This document shows positions 1 to 6,190 of a stretch of 7,158 nt of DNA, piece by piece; the stretch's first letter is position 1, and the number at the start of each line of letters is the position of its first letter. This stretch comes from Firmicutes bacterium UBA6226 (GTDB lineage Bacteria > Bacillota_A > Clostridia > Peptostreptococcales > Acidaminobacteraceae). The DNA lies in the NCBI GenBank assembly GCA_002441045.1, contig DJWQ01000254.1, positions 1-7,158 on the forward strand. Direction: 5' to 3'. The position numbers and the translations under genes were made by a program. The notes under the pieces are model-generated. The model saw nothing but the letters and a program-made list of their open reading frames with translations. It was not told where the DNA came from and ran no database searches.

Positions 1-3
1 GAA

Positions 4-22
4 TTAGAGTATAGAACTCTAA
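4..22. promoter_or_regulatory. Perfect 7-bp inverted repeat upstream of the flavoprotein gene
   Basis: The arms TTAGAGT (4-10) and ACTCTAA (16-22) are perfect inverted repeats separated by 5 bp. They end 9 bp before the Shine-Dalgarno sequence of the 42-1799 gene. A -10-like TATAGA (10-15) sits in the centre, so a protein bound here would block or position RNA polymerase; the matching -35 would lie outside the window. It could equally be a small 5' UTR hairpin. No second copy of the arms is obvious elsewhere in the window, so linking it to the neighbouring response regulator is inference only. Confidence 0.4.
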
Positions 23-31
23 AGATAACAT

Positions 32-36
32 GGAGG
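32..36 (+). promoter_or_regulatory. Ribosome binding site that sets the start at 42
   Basis: GGAGG at 32-36 lies 5 nt before the ATG at 42. A more upstream in-frame ATG at 30 overlaps this Shine-Dalgarno sequence and has no site of its own. Starting at 42 also gives a clean lipoprotein signal peptide beginning Met-Arg-Lys. Confidence 0.9.
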
Positions 37-41
37 ATAAA

Positions 42-1799
42 ATGAGAAAGAGCTTAATCTGGGTACTCATTCTTACAATGCTTACAGTGGGTGCATTAGC
101 AGGCTGTAGCAAATCAGAAGAGACAATTAGTGAAGCAATTTTTAATGCAGGTACTTACGAAGGTGAAGGTCAAGGACATGCAGGCGTTATTAAAGTGTCT
201 GTGATTGTTTCTGAAACTGAAATCGAGAAAATTGAACTGGTAGAATTTCACGAATCAGAGTTTGCAGTAGATCCTGCAAATCAATTATTAGATAAAATTC
301 TTAAAGCAAACTCAGGCCAAGTAGATGGCATCGCGGGTGCGAGCTTAACGTCTAAAGGTGTTTTAGATGCTGTAAATGACGCGTTAGCAAAAGCTTATGT
401 TGAAGGTGCTAATCAAGCCATCGAGACAACTGAGTCTGAAAAAGAAGCTGTTAAATTAGAAGATAGAGAAACAGACATCGTTATCATTGGCGCAGGTGGT
501 GCTGGCTTAACCGCAGCTATAGAAGCAACACAAAACGGTGCCAAAGTTATCGTCGTAGAAAAAATGCCTATGGTAGGCGGTAATACGAAATACGCAACAG
601 GTGGACTCAATGCTGCTGAAACAAGTGTACAAAAAGAAAAAGGCATCGATGATACAGTTGCGATCTTCATTGAAGATACAATGAAGGGTGGCGGCAATTT
701 AAACAACCCTGATCTTGTAAGAGTCCTTGCAGAAAACTCAGCAGGAACTGTGGATTGGTTAATGAGCTTAGGCGCAGACTTAACTGATGTCGGTAGAATG
801 GGTGGCGCTAGTAAAGATAGAACACACCGTCCAACAGGTGGTGCACCCGTAGGTCAGCACATCGTGGACGTATTATATGCAAAAGCACAGGATCTTGGTA
901 TCGAGATTTTGTTAGAAAGCAAAGTCGTTGAAATTATTGGCGATAGCAATGCTGTAAGTGGCGTTGTAGTAGAGTCAGCAAATGGCAACTTCAATATCAA
1001 TTCAAAAGCAGTTATCGTTGCTACAGGTGGTTTTTCAGCAAACAATGAGCTTGTAGTGAAATACGATCCAGCATTAGAAGGATACGGCACTACGAATCAT
1101 CCTGGTGCAACAGGAGATGTTTTAGAATTTGCTAAAAACTTAGATGTTGCTTATGTAGACATGGAACAAATCCAAACGCATCCAACCGTTATGCCATCTA
1201 ACAACTACATGATTACTGAAGCGGTTAGAGGTAATGGTGCAATCTTAGTCAATAGAAATGCAGAGCGATTTGTTAATGAGTTAGATACTAGAGCAGTTGT
1301 ATCAGACGCTTTATTGGCACAAGAAGGTGCAAGTGGCTATCTTTTCTTTGATCAAGGTGTAAGAGAATCTTTAAAAGCAATCGAAGGTTACTATAAAAAA
1401 GGCTTCTTAATAGAAGGTGAAACAGTAGAAGCAATTGCAGCTGAGCTGGGATTAGATGCAGCGACACTTCAAGCGACTTTGGACACATATAACGGCTATG
1501 TTGCTGAAGGCACAGATGCTGATTTTGCAAGACAAGATATGGCAAGACCAGTTAATGTTGGCCCATACTATGCAGTAGAAGTTGCGCCAGCAGTCCACCA
1601 TACAATGGGTGGTTTAAAAATCAACACAGATGGCGAAGTTTTAAATAACAGCGACATCGTTATTAGCGGTTTATATGCTGCTGGTGAAGTTACAGGTGGC
1701 GTTCATGGTAACAACCGCTTAGGTGGTAATGCTATGGCTGACATCACAATTTTCGGACGTATTGCAGGTAAAAATGCTGCTTTGTCTGTGACACAATAG
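42..1799 (+). CDS. Flavocytochrome c/fumarate-reductase-type flavoprotein lipoprotein with FMN-binding domain
   Basis: Probable surface-anchored reductase of 585 aa that transfers electrons from a bound FMN to FAD and on to an unsaturated organic acid such as fumarate. Seen in the sequence: a lipoprotein signal peptide with lipobox LAGC and lipidated Cys22; an FMN_bind domain at about 35-118 ending in the flavinylation-type motif DGIAGASLTS (95-104; attachment Ser101); and an FAD-binding domain from about 145 with Gly150/152/155 and ribose-binding Glu173. The active-site residues of Shewanella fumarate reductase Fcc3 all have apparent counterparts: His380, Met390, Thr392, Glu393, Arg396, Arg417, His519 and Arg559. 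No haem motifs are present. In Gram-positive bacteria such proteins are known as extracellular reductases flavinylated by ApbE; no apbE lies in the window. The gene appears monocistronic, followed by a terminator and then a sensor-regulator operon. Leucine codons are strongly biased to TTA, suggesting high expression. The exact substrate is inferred. Confidence 0.9.
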   Translation: MRKSLIWVLILTMLTVGALAGCSKSEETISEAIFNAGTYEGEGQGHAGVIKVSVIVSETEIEKIELVEFHESEFAVDPANQLLDKILKANSGQVDGIAGASLTSKGVLDAVNDALAKAYVEGANQAIETTESEKEAVKLEDRETDIVIIGAGGAGLTAAIEATQNGAKVIVVEKMPMVGGNTKYATGGLNAAETSVQKEKGIDDTVAIFIEDTMKGGGNLNNPDLVRVLAENSAGTVDWLMSLGADLTDVGRMGGASKDRTHRPTGGAPVGQHIVDVLYAKAQDLGIEILLESKVVEIIGDSNAVSGVVVESANGNFNINSKAVIVATGGFSANNELVVKYDPALEGYGTTNHPGATGDVLEFAKNLDVAYVDMEQIQTHPTVMPSNNYMITEAVRGNGAILVNRNAERFVNELDTRAVVSDALLAQEGASGYLFFDQGVRESLKAIEGYYKKGFLIEGETVEAIAAELGLDAATLQATLDTYNGYVAEGTDADFARQDMARPVNVGPYYAVEVAPAVHHTMGGLKINTDGEVLNNSDIVISGLYAAGEVTGGVHGNNRLGGNAMADITIFGRIAGKNAALSVTQ

Positions 1800-1838
1800 A
1801 AATTCCTCATAACCAACCTAAATGAAAAGCAGGACCCC

Positions 1839-1875
1839 AATGCATGAGAGAAGAGAAGTCTTCTCTTTTTGCATT
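1839..1875 (+). terminator. Probable Rho-independent terminator after the lipoprotein gene
   Basis: An 8-bp stem AGAGAAGA (1847-1854) with TCTTCTCT (1859-1866) closes a GAAG loop and runs into a T tract ending at 1870. Outer arms AATGCA (1839-1844) and TGCATT (1870-1875) can extend the hairpin. The stem is GC-poor and the T tract is interrupted at 1871, so termination may be partial, letting some transcription into the sensor operon. Confidence 0.6.
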
Positions 1876-1921
1876 TACATAAATATGTTAAAATATCTAC
1901 GACTATATAAAAAGGTGAATT

Positions 1922-3484
1922 ATGAAATTACAATATAAAATGATGGCTTTGGTGACCACCTTGGTGGTGACGCTGGTAATGGTGCTAGTTGCGGTTATGT
2001 ATAGCACTTGGTTTGATTCTATACAGAAGCAAGTTGCTCTCGATGCTATGGATCAAGCGGTTATCATCGCTGAAAACAGAGATGTACAAAAGAATATGAC
2101 TTTGCCCAATGGCTATTTAGCAGTCAATCAAGCGGTAGAAAGTCTTTACCTAAAGACTGGCATCCAGTATCTCTATGTGATTAACACAGAGGGTAAATAT
2201 TTTGCCCATCCACTACCAGAGCGGGTCAATACTAAGCTTGGTATCGATGAAATCAAAGGTGATTTGCTGAGCAATACACCCTCGTATTACTATGCTCTAT
2301 CCCTAGATGCCACAGTTGAAGGCTATGCACCAATCTATACCGATGGTGTGAAAACGGGAATTGTCGTTGTCGGCATTTTTAATGGAAGAGTTTTGCAGAC
2401 GATGAAGGGTCAGATCATTTGGCTAACCCTATTCGCTGGTGTTGCCGTAGGTGTAGGAGTTATCAGTGCATATCTCTTATCGAGAAACATCAAACGCGAT
2501 ACCTCTGGTCTTGAACCAAGTGAAATTGCGCTTTTGCTTAAGCAGAAGGATATCATTATCGAGCAGATCGGCGAAGGCATCCTTGCAACCGATCATAAAG
2601 GACAATTTATTTTGGTAAATGAAAATGCGAAGCTTTTACTAGACATGTCTATAAAAGAAGGCGACTCGATTTCAGAGCTACCTTTCCAGCTCTATCTCAC
2701 AGAAGCATTTTGGCGAGATAAAACAAGCTTTCAGTTTGAATGGCGTTTGCCACAAAACAGAATACTTGTGGTGGGCATTCACAAACTCCTTCAATTCCAT
2801 GATAAGTTAGGTTATCTGATTAAAATTGAAGATATGAGTCTTGTTCGAAAGCGTGCCGAGGAACTTACTGAGATGAAGCAGTTGACACATGCCCTAAGAG
2901 CTCAGAATCATGAGTTTATGAACAAACTTCATGCCATCTCTGGTTTGATTCAGCTGGGTGCTGATGCAGATGCACTGGCATATATTGAAGCGATTACCGC
3001 ACCAAGACAAGCCATGTTAAAAGCGATTCAGGATAAAATCAAAGTGGCTTCATTGGGCGGCTTACTATTGACGAAGCATTCAAGGCTAACAGAGAAACAA
3101 ATTGCATTTACCATAGATGAAGAATCGTATCTGCAGAGTTTACCTGAGCAAGCCAAGGAAGAGGATTTAACCTCTATACTGGGTAATCTAATTGACAATG
3201 CTGAAGAGGCAATTCAGCCTTTTGAAGAAAAACGAATAAAGGTTGGCATCTTTCAGGATGAGGATGCGTTGACTCTTGAGGTCTCAGACAGTGGACCGGG
3301 GATGACAGAAGAACTGATGGCCAAATGCTTCGAGAGAGGCTTTAGTACAAAAGGCGAGGACAGAGGCTACGGTCTAGATATTGTAAGAAAAATAACAGTG
3401 GCGCTTGGCGGACAAATCAGTATATCCAATGATCATGGACTGGTTATCGTCATCACAATTCCTATGAAACGGAGTAACACATGA
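1922..3484 (+). CDS. CitA/DcuS-family sensor histidine kinase
   Basis: Membrane sensor kinase (520 aa) that probably detects an extracytoplasmic small molecule and phosphorylates the regulator encoded next. Domain order: TM helix about 7-29, extracytoplasmic sCache/PDC-like domain about 30-163, TM helix about 164-186, cytoplasmic PAS domain about 208-300, Spo0B-type dimerisation helix with phospho-acceptor His330 (in NHEFMNKLH), and HATPase_c with N box Asn422/Asn426, G1 box DSGPG from Asp456 and G2 box GYGL at 482-485. Length and layout match the citrate/C4-dicarboxylate sensor family. By eye, the pocket His of DcuS is kept (His96 in FAHP), but the two ligand-binding arginines align with Tyr93 and Glu133, so the ligand may not be citrate or fumarate. 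The start has AAAGGTG at 1911-1917. The stop overlaps the regulator's ATG by 4 nt (ATGA), indicating translational coupling. Confidence 0.92.
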   Translation: MKLQYKMMALVTTLVVTLVMVLVAVMYSTWFDSIQKQVALDAMDQAVIIAENRDVQKNMTLPNGYLAVNQAVESLYLKTGIQYLYVINTEGKYFAHPLPERVNTKLGIDEIKGDLLSNTPSYYYALSLDATVEGYAPIYTDGVKTGIVVVGIFNGRVLQTMKGQIIWLTLFAGVAVGVGVISAYLLSRNIKRDTSGLEPSEIALLLKQKDIIIEQIGEGILATDHKGQFILVNENAKLLLDMSIKEGDSISELPFQLYLTEAFWRDKTSFQFEWRLPQNRILVVGIHKLLQFHDKLGYLIKIEDMSLVRKRAEELTEMKQLTHALRAQNHEFMNKLHAISGLIQLGADADALAYIEAITAPRQAMLKAIQDKIKVASLGGLLLTKHSRLTEKQIAFTIDEESYLQSLPEQAKEEDLTSILGNLIDNAEEAIQPFEEKRIKVGIFQDEDALTLEVSDSGPGMTEELMAKCFERGFSTKGEDRGYGLDIVRKITVALGGQISISNDHGLVIVITIPMKRSNT

Positions 3485-4179
3485 GAGTATTAATCGTTGA
3501 AGACGATCCGATGGTGAGAACCATTAATAAAGGCTATCTTAAAAAAATCGATGCCAGCTTTGAAATCTTTGAGGCGAGTTCTATTGAATCTGCAAAAACA
3601 GTGCTTGAGACGGAAAGCATACAGTTGATATTGCTCGATGTATATCTTGGTGAAGGTAGAGGACCAGATCTTTTAGCATGGGCGAGGGCGAATGCACTGG
3701 ATATCGAAGTGGTGCTGATTACCGCTGATAATAGCTATGAAACTGTAGCGACAGTATTTAGACTGGGTGCAATCGATTATTTAATTAAGCCATTTTCCTT
3801 TGAAAGGTTTAGTGAAGCGGTTTTCAAGGTGTCTCAGAAGCGATCTGCCTTTTCAGAAAAGCAAAGTATCGTCCAAGAAGACATCGATAAAATGCCATCA
3901 ACACCGCAGGCTCTTTCTAAGGAAGTAACAATTGAACGAGATGCAGTTATGGAAAAGGGCATCAATCCAATGACGTATAGCTTAGTTAAAGAAGCGTTGC
4001 TTGAAGCTGGTGAAAAACAAACTGCTCAGGAAATTGCTGAAAAGACAGAGCTAGCCAGAGTAACGGTTAGGCGGTATCTGGAATATATGGTTAGTCTTGA
4101 CGAAGTCGAAGAACAGCTTAATTATGGTAAAATCGGTAGACCCAATAAATACTATGTTTGGAAGGGGAAAAGTGAGTGA
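3481..4179 (+). CDS. CitB/DcuR-family response regulator
   Basis: Cytoplasmic DNA-binding partner (232 aa) of the kinase encoded just upstream. The N-terminal receiver domain (1-120) has acidic residues Asp8/Asp9, phospho-acceptor Asp53 in LLLD, Thr81 and Lys103 in LIKP. The C-terminal part (about 158-228) has the CitB/DcuR/MalR arrangement: a KGINPMT segment, a helix-turn-helix at about 180-201 (TAQEIAEKTELARVTVRRYL), and the tail YGKIGRPNKYY. Family members activate genes for uptake or reduction of carboxylates. Its GGAG ribosome binding site (3471-3474) lies inside the end of the kinase gene. Its stop overlaps the next gene's GTG start by 4 nt. Likely targets are the promoter of its own operon or of the lipoprotein gene; this is inferred from position. 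Confidence 0.93.
   Translation: MRVLIVEDDPMVRTINKGYLKKIDASFEIFEASSIESAKTVLETESIQLILLDVYLGEGRGPDLLAWARANALDIEVVLITADNSYETVATVFRLGAIDYLIKPFSFERFSEAVFKVSQKRSAFSEKQSIVQEDIDKMPSTPQALSKEVTIERDAVMEKGINPMTYSLVKEALLEAGEKQTAQEIAEKTELARVTVRRYLEYMVSLDEVEEQLNYGKIGRPNKYYVWKGKSE
4161..4167 (+). promoter_or_regulatory. Ribosome binding site supporting the GTG start at 4176
   Basis: GAAGGGG at 4161-4167, within the end of the regulator gene, lies 8 nt before GTG at 4176. This GTG overlaps the regulator stop codon as GTGA. The resulting protein starts Met-Lys-Lys followed by a hydrophobic helix, which supports the start. Another GTG at 4172 is in a different frame. Confidence 0.75.
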
Positions 4180-5582
4180 AAAAAGGTTTAATCTTAGGCA
4201 TAGGAATTTTAATCGTTCTTATTCTAGGTTTGATTTATAAAGGTGCAGTTGTCACCGATACTGCAGATGTTATCGTCATCGGTGCAGGGGCAAGCGGTAT
4301 GAGTGCAGCGATAGAAGCTGATAATTTAGGGAAAAGTGTCATTTTATTAGAGAAAATGCCCTATGTGGGTGGCAATACTGCAAGGGCGACCGCTGGGATT
4401 AACATCGTTGGTTCACCGTTTCAAAAGCTCAAAGGCATTGAGGATAGCAAAGATTTGTTTGTATCGGATGTGTTGGTTTCGGGTCATTCAGAAAATAATT
4501 TAATTATGGTTGAAAAGCTTGCAGATGAAAGTGCCAGTGCACTTGATTGGTTAATCGATATGGGAGCAGATCTTTCAGATATCGGCATATTGGCAGGACA
4601 CAGCGTTGCGCGTACGCATCGTCCATCTGGTGGCGAGCCAGTGGGAAGTGAAATCGTCAGCATACTGAAGAAAACCATCGATGGCTTAGACATCGACCTG
4701 AGACTGGAAACCAAAGCGATTGAGATTATAACGGATGCAGGCGGTTCTGTCGAAGGCGTGAAGGTCATTGATCGCACGGGTCGATCGTATACCATTCATA
4801 CTGAAAACGTCATTATCGCGACAGGTGGTTTTGGTGGTAGCCCAGAGCAATACGTGTATTATAATCAGAAGTTAAAGGGCTATAAAACCACCAATAGTCC
4901 AAGTGCAACTGGGGATTTTATCAATTTGGTTGCGCCCTTAAAGGTTAAACTGGTAGATATGTCGTACATTCAAACACACCCGACTGTGTCTTATGAATAC
5001 GGCATGTTGATCACAGAGGCATTGAGAGGGAATGGCGGCATTTTGGTGAACAACAAAGGTAAACGATTTGCAGACGAATTAGAAAATAGGGATTTGCTCA
5101 GCGAAGACATATTAATGCAGCCCGATCAGGAAGTCTATTTGGTGTTTAACGAAGCTATAAAAAAATCACTTGCTGCGACCAATGACTACATCAATATGGC
5201 AATCGTTGACGCCTCTGATACAATCGAAGGCCTTGCTGAGAGCATTCGCGTCGATCGTCAAAGCTTGGAACAAACGATAATGGATTATAACCGTTATGTG
5301 AATGAAGGTATCGATCTGGACTTCGATAGAAAATCATTAGAACGGAAGCTAGAGGAGGGGCCTTATTATGCCATACAAGTGCTGCCTGGGGTACACTACT
5401 GTATGGGCGGTATCTTAATTGATGAACGTGCAAGAGTGATAGACGAGAGCGGACAGCCAATCGTCGGACTATATGCTTCTGGTGAAGCAACTGGAGGAAT
5501 ACATGGACTCAATCGGCTTGGTGGAAACTCACTTTTAGATGCTGTGGTGTTTGGTAGAATCGCCGGACGATTGGGCGAATAG
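4176..5582 (+). CDS. Membrane-anchored FAD-dependent fumarate-reductase-like protein lacking an FMN domain
   Basis: Paralogue of the FAD half of the 42-1799 protein (468 aa), third gene of the sensor-regulator operon. Residues 4-21 form a hydrophobic helix after Lys2-Lys3, predicting a signal anchor with the enzyme domain outside; there is no lipobox and no clear cleavage site. The FAD domain starts near 31 with Gly36/38/41 and Glu59. Counterparts of the Fcc3 fumarate reductase active site are His268, Thr280, Glu281, Arg284, Arg305, His407 and Arg447, so catalysis looks intact. Two pocket positions differ from the lipoprotein: Leu278 replaces Met390, and Tyr408 replaces the second His of the HH pair. 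No FMN-binding or haem domain is present, so its electron donor is unknown. It could be a reductase fed by a separate carrier, an oxidase or dehydrogenase of a related acid, or an accessory to the sensor. FAD family assignment is secure; role and substrate are not. Confidence 0.88.
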   Translation: MKKGLILGIGILIVLILGLIYKGAVVTDTADVIVIGAGASGMSAAIEADNLGKSVILLEKMPYVGGNTARATAGINIVGSPFQKLKGIEDSKDLFVSDVLVSGHSENNLIMVEKLADESASALDWLIDMGADLSDIGILAGHSVARTHRPSGGEPVGSEIVSILKKTIDGLDIDLRLETKAIEIITDAGGSVEGVKVIDRTGRSYTIHTENVIIATGGFGGSPEQYVYYNQKLKGYKTTNSPSATGDFINLVAPLKVKLVDMSYIQTHPTVSYEYGMLITEALRGNGGILVNNKGKRFADELENRDLLSEDILMQPDQEVYLVFNEAIKKSLAATNDYINMAIVDASDTIEGLAESIRVDRQSLEQTIMDYNRYVNEGIDLDFDRKSLERKLEEGPYYAIQVLPGVHYCMGGILIDERARVIDESGQPIVGLYASGEATGGIHGLNRLGGNSLLDAVVFGRIAGRLGE

Positions 5583-5584
5583 TA

Positions 5585-5616
5585 TAGCATAGAAGCATAA
5601 AAGCGTAAAAGCAAAA
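5585..5616. repeat. Degenerate tandem repeat, four 8-bp units
   Basis: Just after the stop codon at 5582 come four contiguous units, TAGCATAG, AAGCATAA, AAGCGTAA and AAGCAAAA, with consensus AAGCATAA. They open an A-rich stretch of about 110 nt that ends at the terminator. No function is evident; replication slippage is the simplest origin. Confidence 0.6.
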
Positions 5617-5693
5617 AAATAAAGTACTTAATAATAGCAAAGAAATAAGAATCTAAAAATGAAAATATGAGTTTAACATAAGAGAAGATTAAG

Positions 5694-5728
5694 AAATCCC
5701 AGCAATCAATAACTTGTTGGGATTTTTT
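5694..5728 (+). terminator. Strong Rho-independent terminator of the sensor-regulator-flavoprotein operon
   Basis: A 12-bp stem pairs 5694-5705 (starting AAATCCCA) with 5714-5725 (ending TGGGATTT), with one G-U pair and an 8-nt loop, and runs into six Ts at 5723-5728. The A-rich left flank could also serve as a T tract on the opposite strand, but no converging gene is seen nearby. Confidence 0.87.
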
Positions 5729-5729
5729 A

Positions 5730-5758
5730 TTAAGCCACAATCTAGTTTGTGGTAAAAT
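5730..5758 (+). promoter_or_regulatory. Candidate promoter for the small membrane protein genes
   Basis: An extended -10, TG at 5750-5751 followed by TAAAAT at 5753-5758, lies 17 bp after a weak -35 (TTAAGC, 5730-5735). It would give a 5' UTR of roughly 95 nt before the gene at 5861. Nothing else resembling a gene or structured RNA is seen between 5760 and 5845, which is simply AT-rich. Confidence 0.4.
5735..5752. promoter_or_regulatory. Inverted repeat within the candidate promoter spacer
   Basis: CCACAA (5735-5740) and TTGTGG (5747-5752) are perfect 6-bp inverted arms with a 6-bp centre. The repeat fills the spacer between the candidate -35 and -10 boxes, a position suited to a repressor or a MerR-type activator. 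The regulator is not identifiable. Confidence 0.35.
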
Positions 5759-5860
5759 CTGAGGACTCGATGTAAGAAGATTTTTATTTAGGATTATTTT
5801 AATTCAATTTTAATACCTGTGTGATAAGTTTGATTTAATAAAGTCGAAAGGTGGGGTTTT

Positions 5861-6181
5861 ATGCTTAAAAGGTCACTTTTTCATATCTTTAAGTTCGTGC
5901 TTAAGTCCAGCATGATCATCGGGATTGGTCTTAGTATAACTTATTTATTGGATTATTATTTACATACTGGCACTTTTCTTATACCATTTATGTTAGGGAA
6001 TGGTTGTCTCTTTTGGTTAAGCCATAAAAGAGGCGATCAAAAAGCGGATGAAGATGCTGTTTATCACCATTTATCCTATGCTTATCGTGAGGCTTATCAC
6101 GAAAAAACCATCAATCGATACGCGCACTGGGGGATATCTGGCGTCGTATTTACGATTGTTGCGTTCATTAATTTTTTATAA
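5861..6181 (+). CDS. Small membrane protein of unknown function, three predicted TM helices
   Basis: I do not recognise this 106-aa protein. Hydrophobic segments lie at about 16-34, 37-54 and 90-106, with a charged, His- and Tyr-rich loop (about 55-89) between the second and third. With a basic N terminus the topology is probably N-in, and the positive loop after the second helix also faces the cytoplasm. The TM-TM-loop-TM layout recalls small Firmicutes families such as DUF3899, but this is a resemblance in layout only. The start is supported by AGGTGG at 5849-5854, 6 nt before ATG. Its stop codon touches the ribosome binding site of the next gene, so the two are very likely cotranscribed. 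Confidence 0.75.
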   Translation: MLKRSLFHIFKFVLKSSMIIGIGLSITYLLDYYLHTGTFLIPFMLGNGCLFWLSHKRGDQKADEDAVYHHLSYAYREAYHEKTINRYAHWGISGVVFTIVAFINFL

Positions 6182-6190
6182 GGGGTAATT

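Noticed and set aside
413..1545. Reverse-strand and off-frame open reading frames inside the lipoprotein gene (413-706, 854-1090, 1288-1545)
   Set aside because: They lie opposite a gene with clear conserved domains, have no recognisable motifs, and show the skewed composition expected of antisense shadows.
42..1799. Urocanate reductase (UrdA) assignment
   Set aside because: The diagnostic Tyr before Ile-Thr-Glu is Met390 here, as in fumarate reductases; still based on one residue.
1874..1909. Possible promoter for the sensor operon: TTTACA at 1874 and TATATA at 1904
   Set aside because: The spacer would be 24 bp and the start point only a few bases before the ribosome binding site. Other boxes in the stretch have wrong spacing. 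The operon promoter remains unidentified; read-through from the lipoprotein gene is possible.
4484..5740. Reverse-strand open reading frames over the second flavoprotein gene and its 3' region (4484-4795, 5191-5490, 5396-5740)
   Set aside because: Mostly antisense to a conserved FAD domain; the last reads through the terminator hairpin and its hydrophobic N-terminal part is just the reverse of A-rich DNA.
5735..5752. Rex (NADH-sensing repressor) operator
   Set aside because: Rex sites read TTGTG then CACAA; here the arms are in the opposite order (CCACAA then TTGTGG).
5769..5774. ATG in the 5' leader of the 5861 gene
   Set aside because: It is followed directly by a TAA stop and has no convincing ribosome binding site.
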